In this document: positions 34,530 through 44,870 of the stretch, piece by piece
How positions within the stretch are numbered: the first letter of the stretch is position 1
How the letters are laid out: each line of letters begins with the position of its first letter
Translations under genes and position numbers: made by a program
The notes under the pieces: model-generated
What the model was told of the DNA's origin: nothing
Seen by the model: only the letters and a program-made list of their open reading frames with translations
Databases searched by the model: none
From: Chloranthus sessilifolius
Taxonomy: Eukaryota; Streptophyta; Magnoliopsida; Chloranthales; Chloranthaceae
Assembly: GCA_021018995.1 (NCBI GenBank)
Contig: CM037589.1
Location: forward strand, 61,764,101-61,828,100
Length of the DNA stretch: 64,000 nucleotides
Direction of reading: 5' to 3'

Positions 34530-34918
34530 GGCCTCATTTGAGAGTTGAGAAAAACTCAGAATCTAAATATTTTCTTGAAAAAAATATGTTTTCAAAGTAT
34601 TTTTTGAGCTTTTCTCCTGTTTGAAAGTCTTTTAGGGAAGTGTGTTTTCTAAGTGGCATTGTTTTTCTGAGCAAAATACTCAAATTCTCAACTCATAAAA
34701 TTGAAGGCAAAAATGCACTTTTGAAGAAAGAAAGTGAAACTCAAGATCACATGAATCTGATTTTCTCTTAGAGAAGCACAGAAAAAGCCAAAAATCTTGA
34801 CAACTCAATAGCACATAGGAAGAAACTCAGTTTCTGAGTTTTCCAAGAAAATGCTCAGATTTTGTCCAGTCAACTTTTTAGCTTTTTTGGGAAAAGCTAA
34901 AAACAGCCAAACGAGGAT
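34530..34918. mobile_element. Tourist-like MITE candidate
   Basis: The left end GGCCTCATTTGAGAG and the inverted right end 'atcctcgtttggctgttttt' have the GGCCTCRTTTG form seen in PIF/Harbinger Tourist elements. The inside is non-coding with inverted 'ctcagaa' and 'ttctgag' segments. The right terminus is eroded (GAGGAT instead of GAGGCC) and the TTA/TAA duplication is not clean. Confidence 0.5.
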
Positions 34919-35423
34919 TTTAATTTTTTTCCTATTTTTCGACTTTGTTACATCCAATTGTTGGCTTTGAAATTTATTAACAACTGCTATCTGATCTGTA
35001 GTGATTGCTTGAAGTTGAAGGACAAAATATCTTCAAAAAAACATCCGTTGCTTCAATTGCTAGTGAGCGTGTAATTTCTGTCTCAGCTCCGAAGTATGTG
35101 CAAAGAACCCATAACGAATTCGTGCTAGGGAAATGGTCAGGTACGACTGGTTGAACTAGATATGGGATTCAACCACCATTAGATTGAAGAGAAGATGGGG
35201 ATGGCTTGAAGTTTAGGGCCCTAGCTATTTTTTTCTAAACCTGTGCACTGTTTAAACTCTTGGAATTCTTATGCAAATGGCATTCGGGTAAGGGCCCTGG
35301 TTTTAGGACTGAGAGCCCTAGCTATTTGAAAACCCTGTGCAATTCTCAAGTAAATGGCATTCGGGAGGTGCCTTTACATAGCTTGGGATGCTTGGAAATT
35401 TGTGTATTGGATAAAGAAGGTAA
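34919..35423. other. unassigned segment
   Basis: A possible exon remnant lies at about 35002-35138, ending GGTCAG|GTACG. 'ggcattcggg' repeats occur at 35279 and 35358. No recognisable product. Confidence 0.3.
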
Positions 35424-36009
35424 AACTTGTACATGAGATTTGTACCGTAGCACATGATTAAAAAGGACTCTTAGTGTTGAAATTTGTACCACTTGGAATA
35501 TCATCTAAGGCCTCTGATTTGAAGACCATGGTATAAAGATCTTTGAGGCAAAATAATTGGCATGAAATATTATCTCTATAGCCTGATTTCTGCATTGATT
35601 TGGATGATGGCCATTGATTGTATTCAATCAAATGGTAGAGATTATGTTTCGTGCCAATTTTTGGCGTAAAAGATCCTTACATCATGGTCTTCAAATCAGA
35701 CGGCTTAGATGACGTTCCGCACGACACAAATCACAAAAATAACAAAGTCATCTTTTAATCATGTGCCACGGTAACCTCAAGGGGTTAGGCAAGTTGGCCA
35801 GGTACCTGCTTCCAAAAGCAGGAGACCTGAGTTCGAATCCCCTCCCCCTTTGAGGCCACCCTAGGGATTTATATCCTGTGCTAACCTGGCATGTGCTGAA
35901 TTTGGGGTACGCATGTGCCCCTGGGATTATGTGGGTGCTCTAAGAGGCCCGGATACCCAGGTTATCAAAAAAAAAATCATGTGCCATGGTACAAATTTCG
36001 CGTGCAAGG
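35424..36009. mobile_element. inverted-repeat MITE interrupted by a SINE
   Basis: The left arm 'atttgtaccgtagcacatgattaaaa' (about 35438) pairs with the right sequence 'ttttaatcatgtgcca(c/t)ggtac'. Arms continue inward through 'tctgatttgaagacca' to a centre near 35600. The right arm is split by the SINE at 35774-35974, and its end resumes at 35992-36009 (ACAAATTTCGCGTGCAAG). No coding frame. Confidence 0.75.
35774..35974 (+). mobile_element. tRNA-derived SINE with 17-bp target duplication
   Basis: About 200 bp. The 5' part has an A-box-like GGTTAGGCAAGTTGGCCAGG and a B-box GAGTTCGAATCCCC, the internal RNA polymerase III promoter of tRNA genes. The 3' end is CCCAGGTTATC followed by a run of A. 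AATCATGTGCCACGGTA lies just before it (35757-35773) and AATCATGTGCCATGGTA just after (35975-35991), one mismatch. It is not a tRNA gene: no cloverleaf closes. A truncated copy of its 3' end lies at 43249-43292. Confidence 0.85.
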
Positions 36010-36833
36010 TTTAGCTCCCCTTGGATAATGCCTAGAAACTGTGGCTACAGAGATATCATATAAGATCTAGACAAAGTACTCCAAAATATTAAACGCTTTA
36101 TGATGGAGCTCTCAATTATAGTGAAGCCAAAGATATAAAGCTCCAAATCAGAAGAAGAGTTCTCTAGCAAATGGGTGTTACATGCATACAAATTGCTCCC
36201 CTAAAAATAAACATTCAAACCTAGATGCAACCTCCTAAAGGGGAGCTTAAATTGAATGTTGATGGATGTAAGTACCTAACCCACGATCTTAACTAGGCTA
36301 TGGAAAACTGAACCCCTATGTAAGTAATTGTGGCCACTTTTAAGAGTTTCCAAGAAAGCAGTAAATGGAAGCGGTGGAACACTGATAAGTGTTGTGACCA
36401 CTATCAAAGGTTTGGAGGGAGGGGAGTGACGGCCAAAATAAAGGTAAACTAAAAAGAAAAAATTTCTAAAGAGGGCAGCAATTCTCCCCAATAAAGGTAA
36501 ACTAAAAAGGTGAACCTTTTTCGCTTCTCTTTCACTTTCTGAAAATGGGTACATCTGTTACCCACTTGCCCTGCCCGTCGAAGAAGAGAGAGTGTGATGG
36601 TGAGCTGATGTTTCATTTAGCAAGGAGGAGTGAGAGATTTGGAAGCTTTGCATTAATTGGGGTGGGGTTTTTAGACTTGTTCTCGTTACCCATTACATTT
36701 GGTTCCTAACTACACACTTTTACAGTCTCAATGATGGTAGCTGTCACAAAATCCCATGGAATGATTGCTCTGTTTCTTGACTCTTCCTCTTCACCCCATA
36801 CAAGTTGGTGATACAAACAGTCAGCCAATAACA
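36010..36833. other. intergenic, no gene recognised
   Basis: A doubled segment, 'aataaaggtaaactaaaaag', lies at about 36438 and 36491. A 92-codon minus-strand frame here has no known domain and is not called. Confidence 0.4.
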
Positions 36834-37195
36834 CTTTTTTTTTTTTTTTTTTATAACTTAAGGTAATCCCAATCTTACGTTGGGACTAATCCCTAAGGCT
36901 GTGTTCCACATTGCTCTTTCCAAGAGTGAAAAAATAGTTATTACAAACGAATATGGGATAGAGAGAAAAAAGCAGCCTTCCTTTTATCTTCTTTCAATCC
37001 TTCTCTCTCGCACATTTCTTTTGTCATAACAAAGAGCAATATGGAGACGCCAACACTTTATCTCCTAAAAAGAGAAAAGAAAGCCTTCCTTTTATCTCCT
37101 AAAAAGAAATGCCCAACACTTGATCCCATGACCTATTGGTAACAAACCAAAGTTCCCTACCAACTGGGCCAACCCCTAGTGGCGACTGCATTTAA
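36834..37195 (-). mobile_element. probable SINE, full-length, minus strand
   Basis: Read on minus it starts near 37190 with GGGGTTGGCCCAGTTGGTAG (A-box-like), then 'aggtcatgggatcaag' (B-box-like). It ends 'cttaagttat' and then a long A-run, seen as T16 at about 36836-36852. The length of about 350 bp fits plant SINEs. The middle has repeats of 'ccttccttttatctcctaaaaag'-type sequence. No target duplication was found. Confidence 0.5.
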
Positions 37196-37928
37196 ACGTA
37201 CAATCAATTGAAGTGTTCTTTGGGTGGTGGGGGGTTAATGAGCTACTTTTCTCTAACTTTTGATTACTCAACACTTGTGCCATGTGTTGTATAAATGGAA
37301 TGTAGGGTTATTCTGAGGCTTTTGTTGATGAAAATAAATGTTCCCATTAGTCCATGTATTGAAGGTGTCCCAATTCAAAACGGTCCTTTCGTAAGGGAGA
37401 GAAGTTTGGTTTGGCGACCAAAAAAAATAAAAATAAAAATAAAAAAAGTCATGTCTGAAAGCATAAACGAAAGAGCCAGCTTGAAACGGAGATTGTTCAA
37501 TCAGAAGGTGTTAAGTTGACGTCTTATCCTCTTTTTAAGACATTTTGATTGAAGTCAGAAAGACATCCCCCCATTAGATTGGTAAATAGTGAACACTTTT
37601 TTAAGGCCTGAATTCGCAAAGTAGGAGGTTACAAGTTGATTAATGGTGTGGTGGTAATCATTTACTTGTTTTTGTCATTTTACTACCAGAATAAGAAAAA
37701 AGTGGCTGCTTCCTAAGTCTCCTCCATAAATACAACTCAACAAGCAACGTATGAATTTTAGAGAGCTGTGAAAAGGGTTCCTTAAAAGGGTTCTTTTTCT
37801 TTTCGTTTCTATGTGTTCCCTGCTACCAATGGACGCTTGGTGCTGCTAAACCTCCTCCCTCCTTAAACCCCATTACCCATCTCTCTCAAACACATAAATC
37901 TTACGTTTCCCTGCATCCTTTTGACATA

Positions 37929-38003
37929 ATGACTATCGTCCAAAAAAGTGGTCCTTTCTCCTTCTCCATAACAAGAGAGATGGAAACGAGGCATTCTCTT
38001 TGA
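37929..38003 (+). other. possible upstream ORF before the IDL gene
   Basis: ATG with 24 codons and TGA, ending 32 bp before the IDL start codon. It is in the leader only if transcription starts upstream of 37929, which the sequence does not prove. A possible TATA-like CATAAATAC lies at about 37725. Confidence 0.35.
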
Positions 38004-38035
38004 CTTCCAGAAAAAGCCATCTCTGTACTAATCCC

Positions 38036-38299
38036 ATGGCTTCTTCTAAATGCCTCTTCTTCTTCTTCTTCTTCCTCATATTTCCTTTAACATGCAACGG
38101 TGCAATATATAGAAGAATTCCGGCCAGCATTTCAAGGTATGGTGTTGGCAATAGTTATGCTCTTGGTTTGGGCCGTACCCACATCTCGGGGACATTCAAT
38201 TTCCTCCCCAGAGGTGTCCCCATCCCGCCTTCCGGCCCATCAAAGCGCCACAACAGATCTGCTGATTCCTCTAGTCCTCAACAGATGGTCTCGCCCTGA
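38036..38299 (+). CDS. IDL: IDA/IDL-type secreted peptide precursor
   Basis: Single exon, 87 aa, starting at the first ATG of the frame. Residues 1-22 form a hydrophobic signal peptide (MASSKC then a Phe/Leu/Ile run, TCNGA). The middle is variable. Residues 55-73 hold NFLPRGVPIPPSGPSKRHN, whose core PIPPSGPSKRHN is the signature of INFLORESCENCE DEFICIENT IN ABSCISSION and its relatives. In the family the mature peptide is cut out, hydroxylated on proline and perceived by HAESA-type receptor kinases to trigger cell separation in organ shedding and root emergence. A 14-residue tail (RSADSSSPQQMVSP) follows the core, as some IDL members have. Length is usual. It stands alone among transposons. 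Whether it is the IDA orthologue or another IDL is not settled. Confidence 0.9.
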   Translation: MASSKCLFFFFFFLIFPLTCNGAIYRRIPASISRYGVGNSYALGLGRTHISGTFNFLPRGVPIPPSGPSKRHNRSADSSSPQQMVSP

Positions 38300-39386
38300 A
38301 GATGCACATCTGGTCGGTCTCTTTAATTCTGAAAATATGGACCAAATTCTTAGTGGGTGGTACATAACTAAATGCATGTATGAATAGATAGTTGGCATAT
38401 TTCAATGGTGTATGCTTGGAAGATCACTCATCCCTCTTGTTCTTTTTTAAAATATTTGTAAATTCACGAAGTCTACAACTTATTTAGATGTTTTTTTCCC
38501 AAGATTTTGCTACATAACTCGACATATTTTATATGGTTGGATCATATTTGATCAATGGAGATGTTCATTATAGATGAAATCATTGCTTGATCGCTCATAT
38601 ATGTTGAGCAATGAATGAACTTTTGTTTTATGGTCTTGCAAATGTGTTTTTTTCCTTTTGATAGGTAAGCATGGGATTTGAACCCTTGCCCTCGACGCTA
38701 TAAGCAGGGTTGAGGGCGTCATTTTTCTTTACTTAAGTGCAGACATCATTCATCATCAACTAATAATAATACTAATCATCAACTTCTTTCAACCCAAATC
38801 TCCTCTACAATAACTCTCTGATGATGGCGCACCCACATCATATTGAATACTAGACTTACATGATTCAGGTGTTCTGTCCTGAACGCTGTGGAAGTCAAAT
38901 ATTCATGGTATCCTACAGCCTCCAAGGGTATAAGATCATAATATATTATGTCGCCATGGGCATATAAACTTAACCGCTTAGTGTCAGGTCGGGCATGAAG
39001 CATTTATCCTACCCACCCAATATTGTCTATACAAGAGAGCAGACTAGAGAGTTTTACCAAACAACGCTTTATTACAAAATATGTTACCACATAGCTTATA
39101 TAATAAATTACTCTACTTAGGTATGCACATATTTTTAAGGGCTTAGCAGGCATTATAATTAAGAGTGAAAATACATAATTGCCACTTACTACACTTAATC
39201 AAACAATGGGATAAAGAGTATCTTGGTCTTTCAAAATTAGCACAAAAGTCACAGGTGTGCTCAAGCTTTTATGGGAGGCATTGTTCGATATATAATAATG
39301 AATAACTAGGCACTGATGAGGCTATTGTGTTTAAAACTAAAATATGAGGTCATATATTTTGTAATTAAGCATTGTTTGGTAAAAAT

Positions 39387-39389
<3 letters not shown>

Positions 39390-39452
<63 letters not shown>
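39390..39452. repeat. (TA)n microsatellite
   Basis: Uninterrupted TA tract. Confidence 0.97.
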
Positions 39453-39457
<5 letters not shown>

Positions 39458-40721
39458 GAATTAGGATACTTTAACCCTGATGAGCTCGACCCAACCTTCA
39501 GAGGGATCAGGCATATACCTTTGACATTAGTGGATCAACATAAATCTCGCGAGGATCTTTAGACTCAATTTGGCCGATTAGTCATTTGACTGTTAAATTG
39601 ACTTGGTCAAAAGTACAATGGGTTCCTAAAAGTTCCTTGCAACGATGTGAAGTGCTAAGTGCATGCACCTAAAGCATCAACGCGCGCGTAAACACCAACC
39701 ACCTCGCACACATGCATACAAATGTGACCCCTCACTGCTAGGCACATTTGCTCTTTTTTATAACCAATTAGAAGAAAGCATGTAATAAATACTATAACTT
39801 TTATAGAACCATTTTTACACGTTCCAATGTAAGACTATCATACTATCCATGGTAGTTGGCAGGAGTATAAAGATCAAATTTTAAGTTTCTCTCCATGTCT
39901 CTTTTTGTGGCATACAAAGACAAAGGCCAAGATGCCCATTACCTTATAAATAAACACATGGAACCAAAGTAATTAAAACGAGGAAGTACAAAATAAAAGT
40001 TGTATTTATTTTTCCTTGAAACTAAATAATATGTTTATTATATTATTAAAATAAATAAATATAAAATTGACTGCCCTATATGTTAGGGGTTGACGTACAT
40101 GAATGAGATGAAGCTACATTGAGTAAAGGAATCGGGTATCCATAAAAGGAAACTAAAATATTGAAAGGTAGAGGGAGCATCATTATTAGTAGAGTAGATG
40201 ATGTTGATGATGAGATGATAACAATAATGTCACCATCACATATGTGTAGGTATGCTTGCCAACATCATATATAATTGATATTGAAAGTGGGGGGGGGCTA
40301 AGCCTAAGAGATAGGAACCTAAGAGATAGGAACCTTTTTTAACACCTCCTTCGTTATCTCCAAAAACTATTAGATGGATGGATCCATCTTCGATCCAATT
40401 CTTGCTACTATTCTTATACTATATATACATGACGGATGGTGATGGTTGAGTGTGTCACTCAAATTCCAAATATACAAGGTAAAGGAAGGGAGGGAGGGAG
40501 GGAGGGAGGGAGGATGAGGCCCCAACTAGTGTTCTGGCTTCTTTAGTGTAACACGTGGCATGCTTTCCAGTTGGCATTGTACTGTGGATGACGTGTAGGA
40601 TTTAGAATTTCTTATTATACCACTTACATCAGCAGTCAATTTTTTTATTCTAACGATAGCTTCCTCAACTCCCACCCCACGGAGATGAGCTCATTATTGG
40701 CTTCATTTGTTATGACTTTGC

Positions 40722-40723
<2 letters not shown>

Positions 40724-40768
<45 letters not shown>

Positions 40769-40863
40769 AATCTTTTTCAGGTTACGTGTTAATTGACTTT
40801 TCTTTTTTATTGCACATAATGGATGTTGGTTTAATTAAAAATGGGAGGTTTGTTTTTGCCTTT

Positions 40864-40904
<41 letters not shown>
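40724..40904. repeat. two (GA)n microsatellites
   Basis: GA tracts at 40724-40767 and 40866-40904, separated by about 100 bp of T-rich DNA. Open frames across them are repeat artefacts. Confidence 0.95.
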
Positions 40905-40908
<4 letters not shown>

Positions 40909-41237
40909 GGCAGTCCTTTTGCTAACTCATGCAATGCATGTGCATTGACCTTGGATGTCAAAGTCTGCCCAAACTTTAGATGGGAGTCAGCCTAAATTTC
41001 ATGCTAACTGGAGGATTCCAACCATCTGATTTCCAGCCTTGATACGGACCATTTCCCCATACTAACATTAGGTGTCCATATGCTGATGTGCAAGCTCGGG
41101 TATTTACTACAGTGAAATGCGGGCTGAATCCCATCTTACTGCATGATGCCGTGTAGACACGCAACATAATTCATGATTTGGGGTATACATTACACGAGCC
41201 CCTAACTTCGGCTCATGGTGGGCAACTCATTCACTTA

Positions 41238-41526
41238 GGTTGCATATGACATAGCTCTTTGCTAGCCCCTGCCATAACAGAGTTCACTTGCTTTAGCAGG
41301 TTTTCATCCTCTTTGCTAACATCCCGCTACCTGCTTTAGTAGGTACTCCTTCTCTTTCAAAGCAGATTTTATTTGCTCTGGTAGGGAGTTAGTAGAGAGC
41401 AGGGAGGTTGCTGTTAGAGCAAGTAAATCCTCCTTTACAAGGAGTTAGAAAAGAGAATGGGAACCAACTAAAGCAGACGAACTCTGATGTGGCAAGGGCT
41501 AACAAAGAGCTATGCCATACACAACC
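41238..41526. mobile_element. 289-bp MITE with TTA target duplication
   Basis: Arms of about 70 bp or more. The left GGTTGCATATGACATAGCTC then TTTGCTAGCCC is mirrored by the right, inverted as GGTTGTGTATGGCATAGCTC then TTTGTTAGCCC. TTA flanks both ends (41235-41237 and 41527-41529), the duplication size and sequence of PIF/Harbinger (Tourist-like) MITEs. Non-coding. Confidence 0.8.
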
Positions 41527-41979
41527 TTAGTTGCTGGGTCAGGCCGAGGTTAACCGGAAGGAGAGAGAGGGCACTCTAAATCATCATATGGGAACTCACT
41601 ACAAACCTACTACTTCTACTACTATTCCTACATATTAGAAAAACACTACAAACCTACTCCCCAGCACTAGAAGGGGCGATCTAAATCAGCATCGCAAAAT
41701 CCTAATCCCGAATAGGAGAGGGGGCTCTATTAAAAATAGTCTCACATCGGACCTAAACAATTTATCAGGCTCTCTAAGTCATCATATGGAAACTCACTGT
41801 GAATCTAATCCAAACCAGTCATGGTCAAGAGCGGATACTTAGATAAAATAGGGTACCAGACATGAAATGACCCAACCTAAACCATGCGCAAAGTAAGTAG
41901 GGTGATGTGGGTTGGAAGCTTAGGGATTGTTAGTTATTTTGTCATAATCATAATCGAACCTAGATGTGCTCCCAAAAAG
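41527..41979. other. unassigned segment
   Basis: Doubled 'ctctaaatcatcatatgg'-like segments occur near 41574 and 41774. No gene recognised. Confidence 0.4.
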
Positions 41980-42630
41980 TGTTAGAATGCCAAGTATAAT
42001 CAATTAGACAGAACAACTCCCATCAAAATCTATTTATGGATTTTCAAACCCCTTGTAAGTTGTTTCCTATCTAAGTTGGCTAGGACGGACATCCGTGACC
42101 GACTCACAAACTTTCGTGGTCACGGACCTCCGTGAGTGATTCCTAGACATCCGTACCCTGTCAGCTATAAAAGGAAAGTTAGAGTTTCAGCATCTCACTT
42201 CTAAAAAAAATTATCTCTAAAATCTCAAAAATTCATCAGAAATCACAACCTTCCTTCTCCTTGAGATAATTCATTATTATTCTCAATTGATCAAATCTCA
42301 AGGAGAATTTTACCTCTTTGCTCTGAGGTTGGTTCGTGCGAATCGAGTGAACCTCGTGAAAGACGACAGTTGAAAGCGATAATATCCTGCATTGTGAAAA
42401 GGACGATCATGGGACGCGATCGTTGTTGGTGAGCTGAGTGATAGGGCATTTCATTCATACGACTGTAAGATTTTATTGTTCATAGTGGATTGAGTTAGAT
42501 CTCGTGGTTTTTACCTGTGAAAGGGTTTTCCACCTTAAAATTCAATTTGTGATTGCGATTGAATTCATATATTGTCTACATTATTATTTCGCTAGTTATA
42601 TCATCGATTACCCTAAATTTTCAGGGATGT
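41980..42630 (+). mobile_element. candidate solo LTR
   Basis: It begins TGTTAGAATG and has a TATA box (CTATAAAAGG, near 42163) followed by a C/A-rich leader-like stretch. Near 42500 it has the 'gtggtttttacctgtgaaagg' and 'ggttttccacc' pattern common in copia-type LTR ends. It may end near GATGTCA at 42630. No second LTR, primer site or matching 5-bp duplication was found, so boundaries are tentative. Confidence 0.4.
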
Positions 42631-42954
42631 CATTTTCCGCATTTATTGATGGGATAAGAAAGGGCTACAAAGTGAAATTTGAAAGTACGATGGGGGCATG
42701 GGCATGACTAAAGATAATATAGACAAAGACCACCATACGGGTTTTTGTTAGAATAATTATTCAAATAGGAGGCCCGCCAATCTCTCTCACCAGAACCTCG
42801 TAATGCATTTACACAAATTTATTAGAGATTCATTTAATTTTCAACTCTCCATTAATAAGATTAGACGATTTAAAATTCAAATGCATGGACAGACTGGGGA
42901 AAGAAGAACTTCTATTTGAGATTGAGGCACTTATCACGTCTCAACTGCCCCCTA

Positions 42955-43105
42955 TCAATTTTTGGCTGCTTCAGTAGGAGTTCTGGTTGTCATCTGGTCA
43001 ACTGCATGGACGGTGCTTTGGAGCTCCTCCCATATAGCTTTGTACACCATTCGCTGCCTATTTACTGCAGATTGTCCTTCAAAATCTGAGGAGATGACAT
43101 CAATG
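42955..43105 (-). CDS. BolA4-like protein, last exon only
   Basis: After an acceptor (CTTGTCTCGCAG, read on minus) 151 nt stay open to a TGA at 42957-42955. They encode [20 protein letters not shown], then [20 protein letters not shown] and RTPTEAAKN. This is the C-terminal half of a BolA domain, with the RQRMVY helix and the conserved C-terminal His (VHAVDQM) that serves as a metal ligand in BolA-glutaredoxin complexes. The sequence is most like plant organellar BolA4 from memory. BolA proteins work with monothiol glutaredoxins in iron-sulfur cluster handling. No upstream exon was found between 43106 and the window end. Either introns are very long (transposons lie just upstream) or this is an orphan exon. 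Confidence 0.7.
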
Positions 43106-43248
43106 CTGCGAGACAAGCAAAAAAGCTTATATAAACCACCAAAAAAATTGCTACAAGGAAGCATGAGATCTATGATATCAATCTAAAAGAAGAGGTGTAC
43201 TGGTTGAGGTGTCTGCTGACAGGACAGATAGCACAGAGAATATCATTT

Positions 43249-43292
43249 TTTTTTTTTTGATAACCTGGGTGTCTGGCTTCTTAGAGCACCAA
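43249..43292 (-). mobile_element. truncated SINE, 3' end
   Basis: Read on minus: GTGCTCTAAGAAGCCAGACA, then CCCAGGTTATC and an A-run. It matches the 3' end of the SINE at 35774-35974. The 5' part is missing. Confidence 0.75.
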
Positions 43293-43658
43293 GGATATCA
43301 ATTACTTCACATCAATGATCAATCACTGGTGGTTTCACATCGTAGCTTCTATAACTAATTTAATTGAGATATGCTGACCCCAAATGTCACTGCAGTGTAC
43401 ACCTTCCAGCTGAGCTACAAGTTCAAGTCTATGGCAGTTTATTGATGGGCTCATTCGGAAATATCTATTAAATACAATATGTACAGACTAAATTTCCTTT
43501 AGAACATAGTAAAGACCTAATCATATCTTGAAATATCATCCAATGTCATAATACCATATTGGGAGGAAAGTGATCGTATAATGCCTACTGTATCCTGTAG
43601 TGACATTTTTTTAATTGAGTTAAAATATGATCACAGAGAAGAGTGTGTGCGTGCCTCC

Positions 43659-43662
<4 letters not shown>

Positions 43663-43723
<61 letters not shown>
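43663..43723. repeat. compound (CT)n(AT)n microsatellite
   Basis: CT tract to 43710, then AT to 43723, directly left of a TIR element. Confidence 0.95.
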
Positions 43724-44797
43724 GGGAGTGAATACTTGCACACAATTTTTTCTGGGGACATGGTTTAAAAGAAAATTCTTTTTTTTCAACAGATGATGTC
43801 TTTCTATTGCACACGTCCAAACTACTTGGTCTTTCTCTATTCCCCAACAACTACGGTTCGTTTTGTGAGAAGAAAAAAACATAGAGGGAAGAGAGTCAAG
43901 AGATCGAAAGACAAAAAGGCAGAAAGAGAGAATGGATGCTTTGAGAGCCCAAGAACCCAAGAAGAATCAGATCATTCGCTGCAATAGCTCGGGAAGTCAA
44001 CGACCCACCTCACATCTTATCCTCTTCTACATGTTCAATATTTCATCGTCTTCTTCTCTGCCTCCTTTTTCTTCTTCTTCAATTAGGGTTTGATCTATTT
44101 GTCAGTAATACCATGAGATAATGACAATAAATTTTCTGAGGACTGAGGCAAGGAACTTTTAATTTCAAAGAGTTCTTTGTATAAACTTCTCTTCTACTCC
44201 TCTTAACAGGTTTCTAGCATGAATGTTGGTTATTGGTCACCAGATTTGGATCTGGATTTTAGACCCTGATGGGAGTCCTTTAATTCAAAGGGAAAGGTAA
44301 GTCTATGAGGTGTTTCCAACCTGATCAAATCTCTAGTTGATGTGGAAGGAATTTTTATTAATATTTGCATTTGAAATCAATTCCATTGAGATTAAGAACC
44401 TCTAGTCGTACAATTGACTGATCGAGTTTTTTCTCATTTTTTCATAAAGGAAATCCCCAAGAGAAGCTTTGATGGAAGGCAATTTTGTTGAGGATTGAAC
44501 AACTCTCTTTATAGAAGTACATAGGGTCAGAGCAGCCACATGTTGATACAAGAAATGAAGTTGGAGATAGTAGACAGAGTTTAGACTTTTTAGCCTTTTT
44601 TCTTAAAAATTTCAAGGGAGAAGAATGAGAAGTGGTGAAGAAAAAAAAATTGTGATATGCTCTTGCAAAACAATTTCTGTTTCAATTAGAAGAGTGCAAT
44701 TTTTTGTCAATTTTTTTTTAATAAAGAATATAATTATGTACAAATTTTTCATGTGCATTCATCCATAAGAACAAATCATGTGTGCAAGTATTCGCTC

Positions 44798-44799
<2 letters not shown>
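43724..44799. mobile_element. 1.08-kb TIR element within a compound microsatellite
   Basis: The left end GGGAGTGAATACTTGCACAC is mirrored at 44799 (inverted GGGAGCGAATACTTGCACAC), one mismatch in 20. The 9 bases outside each end are ATATATATA. The inside has no open frame of note and no transposase. Fragments with the same kind of terminus occur at 21529, 22146 and about 26943. The 9-bp duplication would suit a MULE-type or hAT-like (8-bp) origin, but the repeat flanks make this uncertain. Confidence 0.7.

Positions 44800-44869
<70 letters not shown>
44800..44869. repeat. compound (AT)n(GA)n microsatellite
   Basis: AT tract to 44838, then GA to 44869, directly right of the TIR element. It mirrors the (CT)n(AT)n tract on the left. 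Confidence 0.95.

Positions 44870-44870
<1 letters not shown>

Larger units (their letters stand above)
38300..41237. other. intergenic with microsatellites and a SINE-like fragment
   Basis: At about 38650-38715 the minus strand shows a B-box-like GGGTTCAAATCCC in a tRNA-like context ending near an A-rich run. This is probably a SINE fragment. Tracts: (TA)n 39390-39452, (GGGA)n 40486-40512, (GA)n 40724-40767 and 40866-40904. 'cctaagagataggaa' is doubled at 40300-40335. A 74-codon minus-strand frame at 38779-39003 was not recognised. Confidence 0.5.

Noticed and set aside
35790-35845. Possible tRNA gene
   Set aside because: A- and B-box-like sequences are present, but no cloverleaf closes; the A-tail and 17-bp duplication show a SINE.
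36276-36554. Minus-strand frame of 92 codons
   Set aside because: No recognisable domain, and it overlaps a local duplication. Not enough to call a gene.
38779-39003. Minus-strand frame of 74 codons with a protein-like composition
   Set aside because: No family recognised and no splice or promoter support. Left as unassigned.
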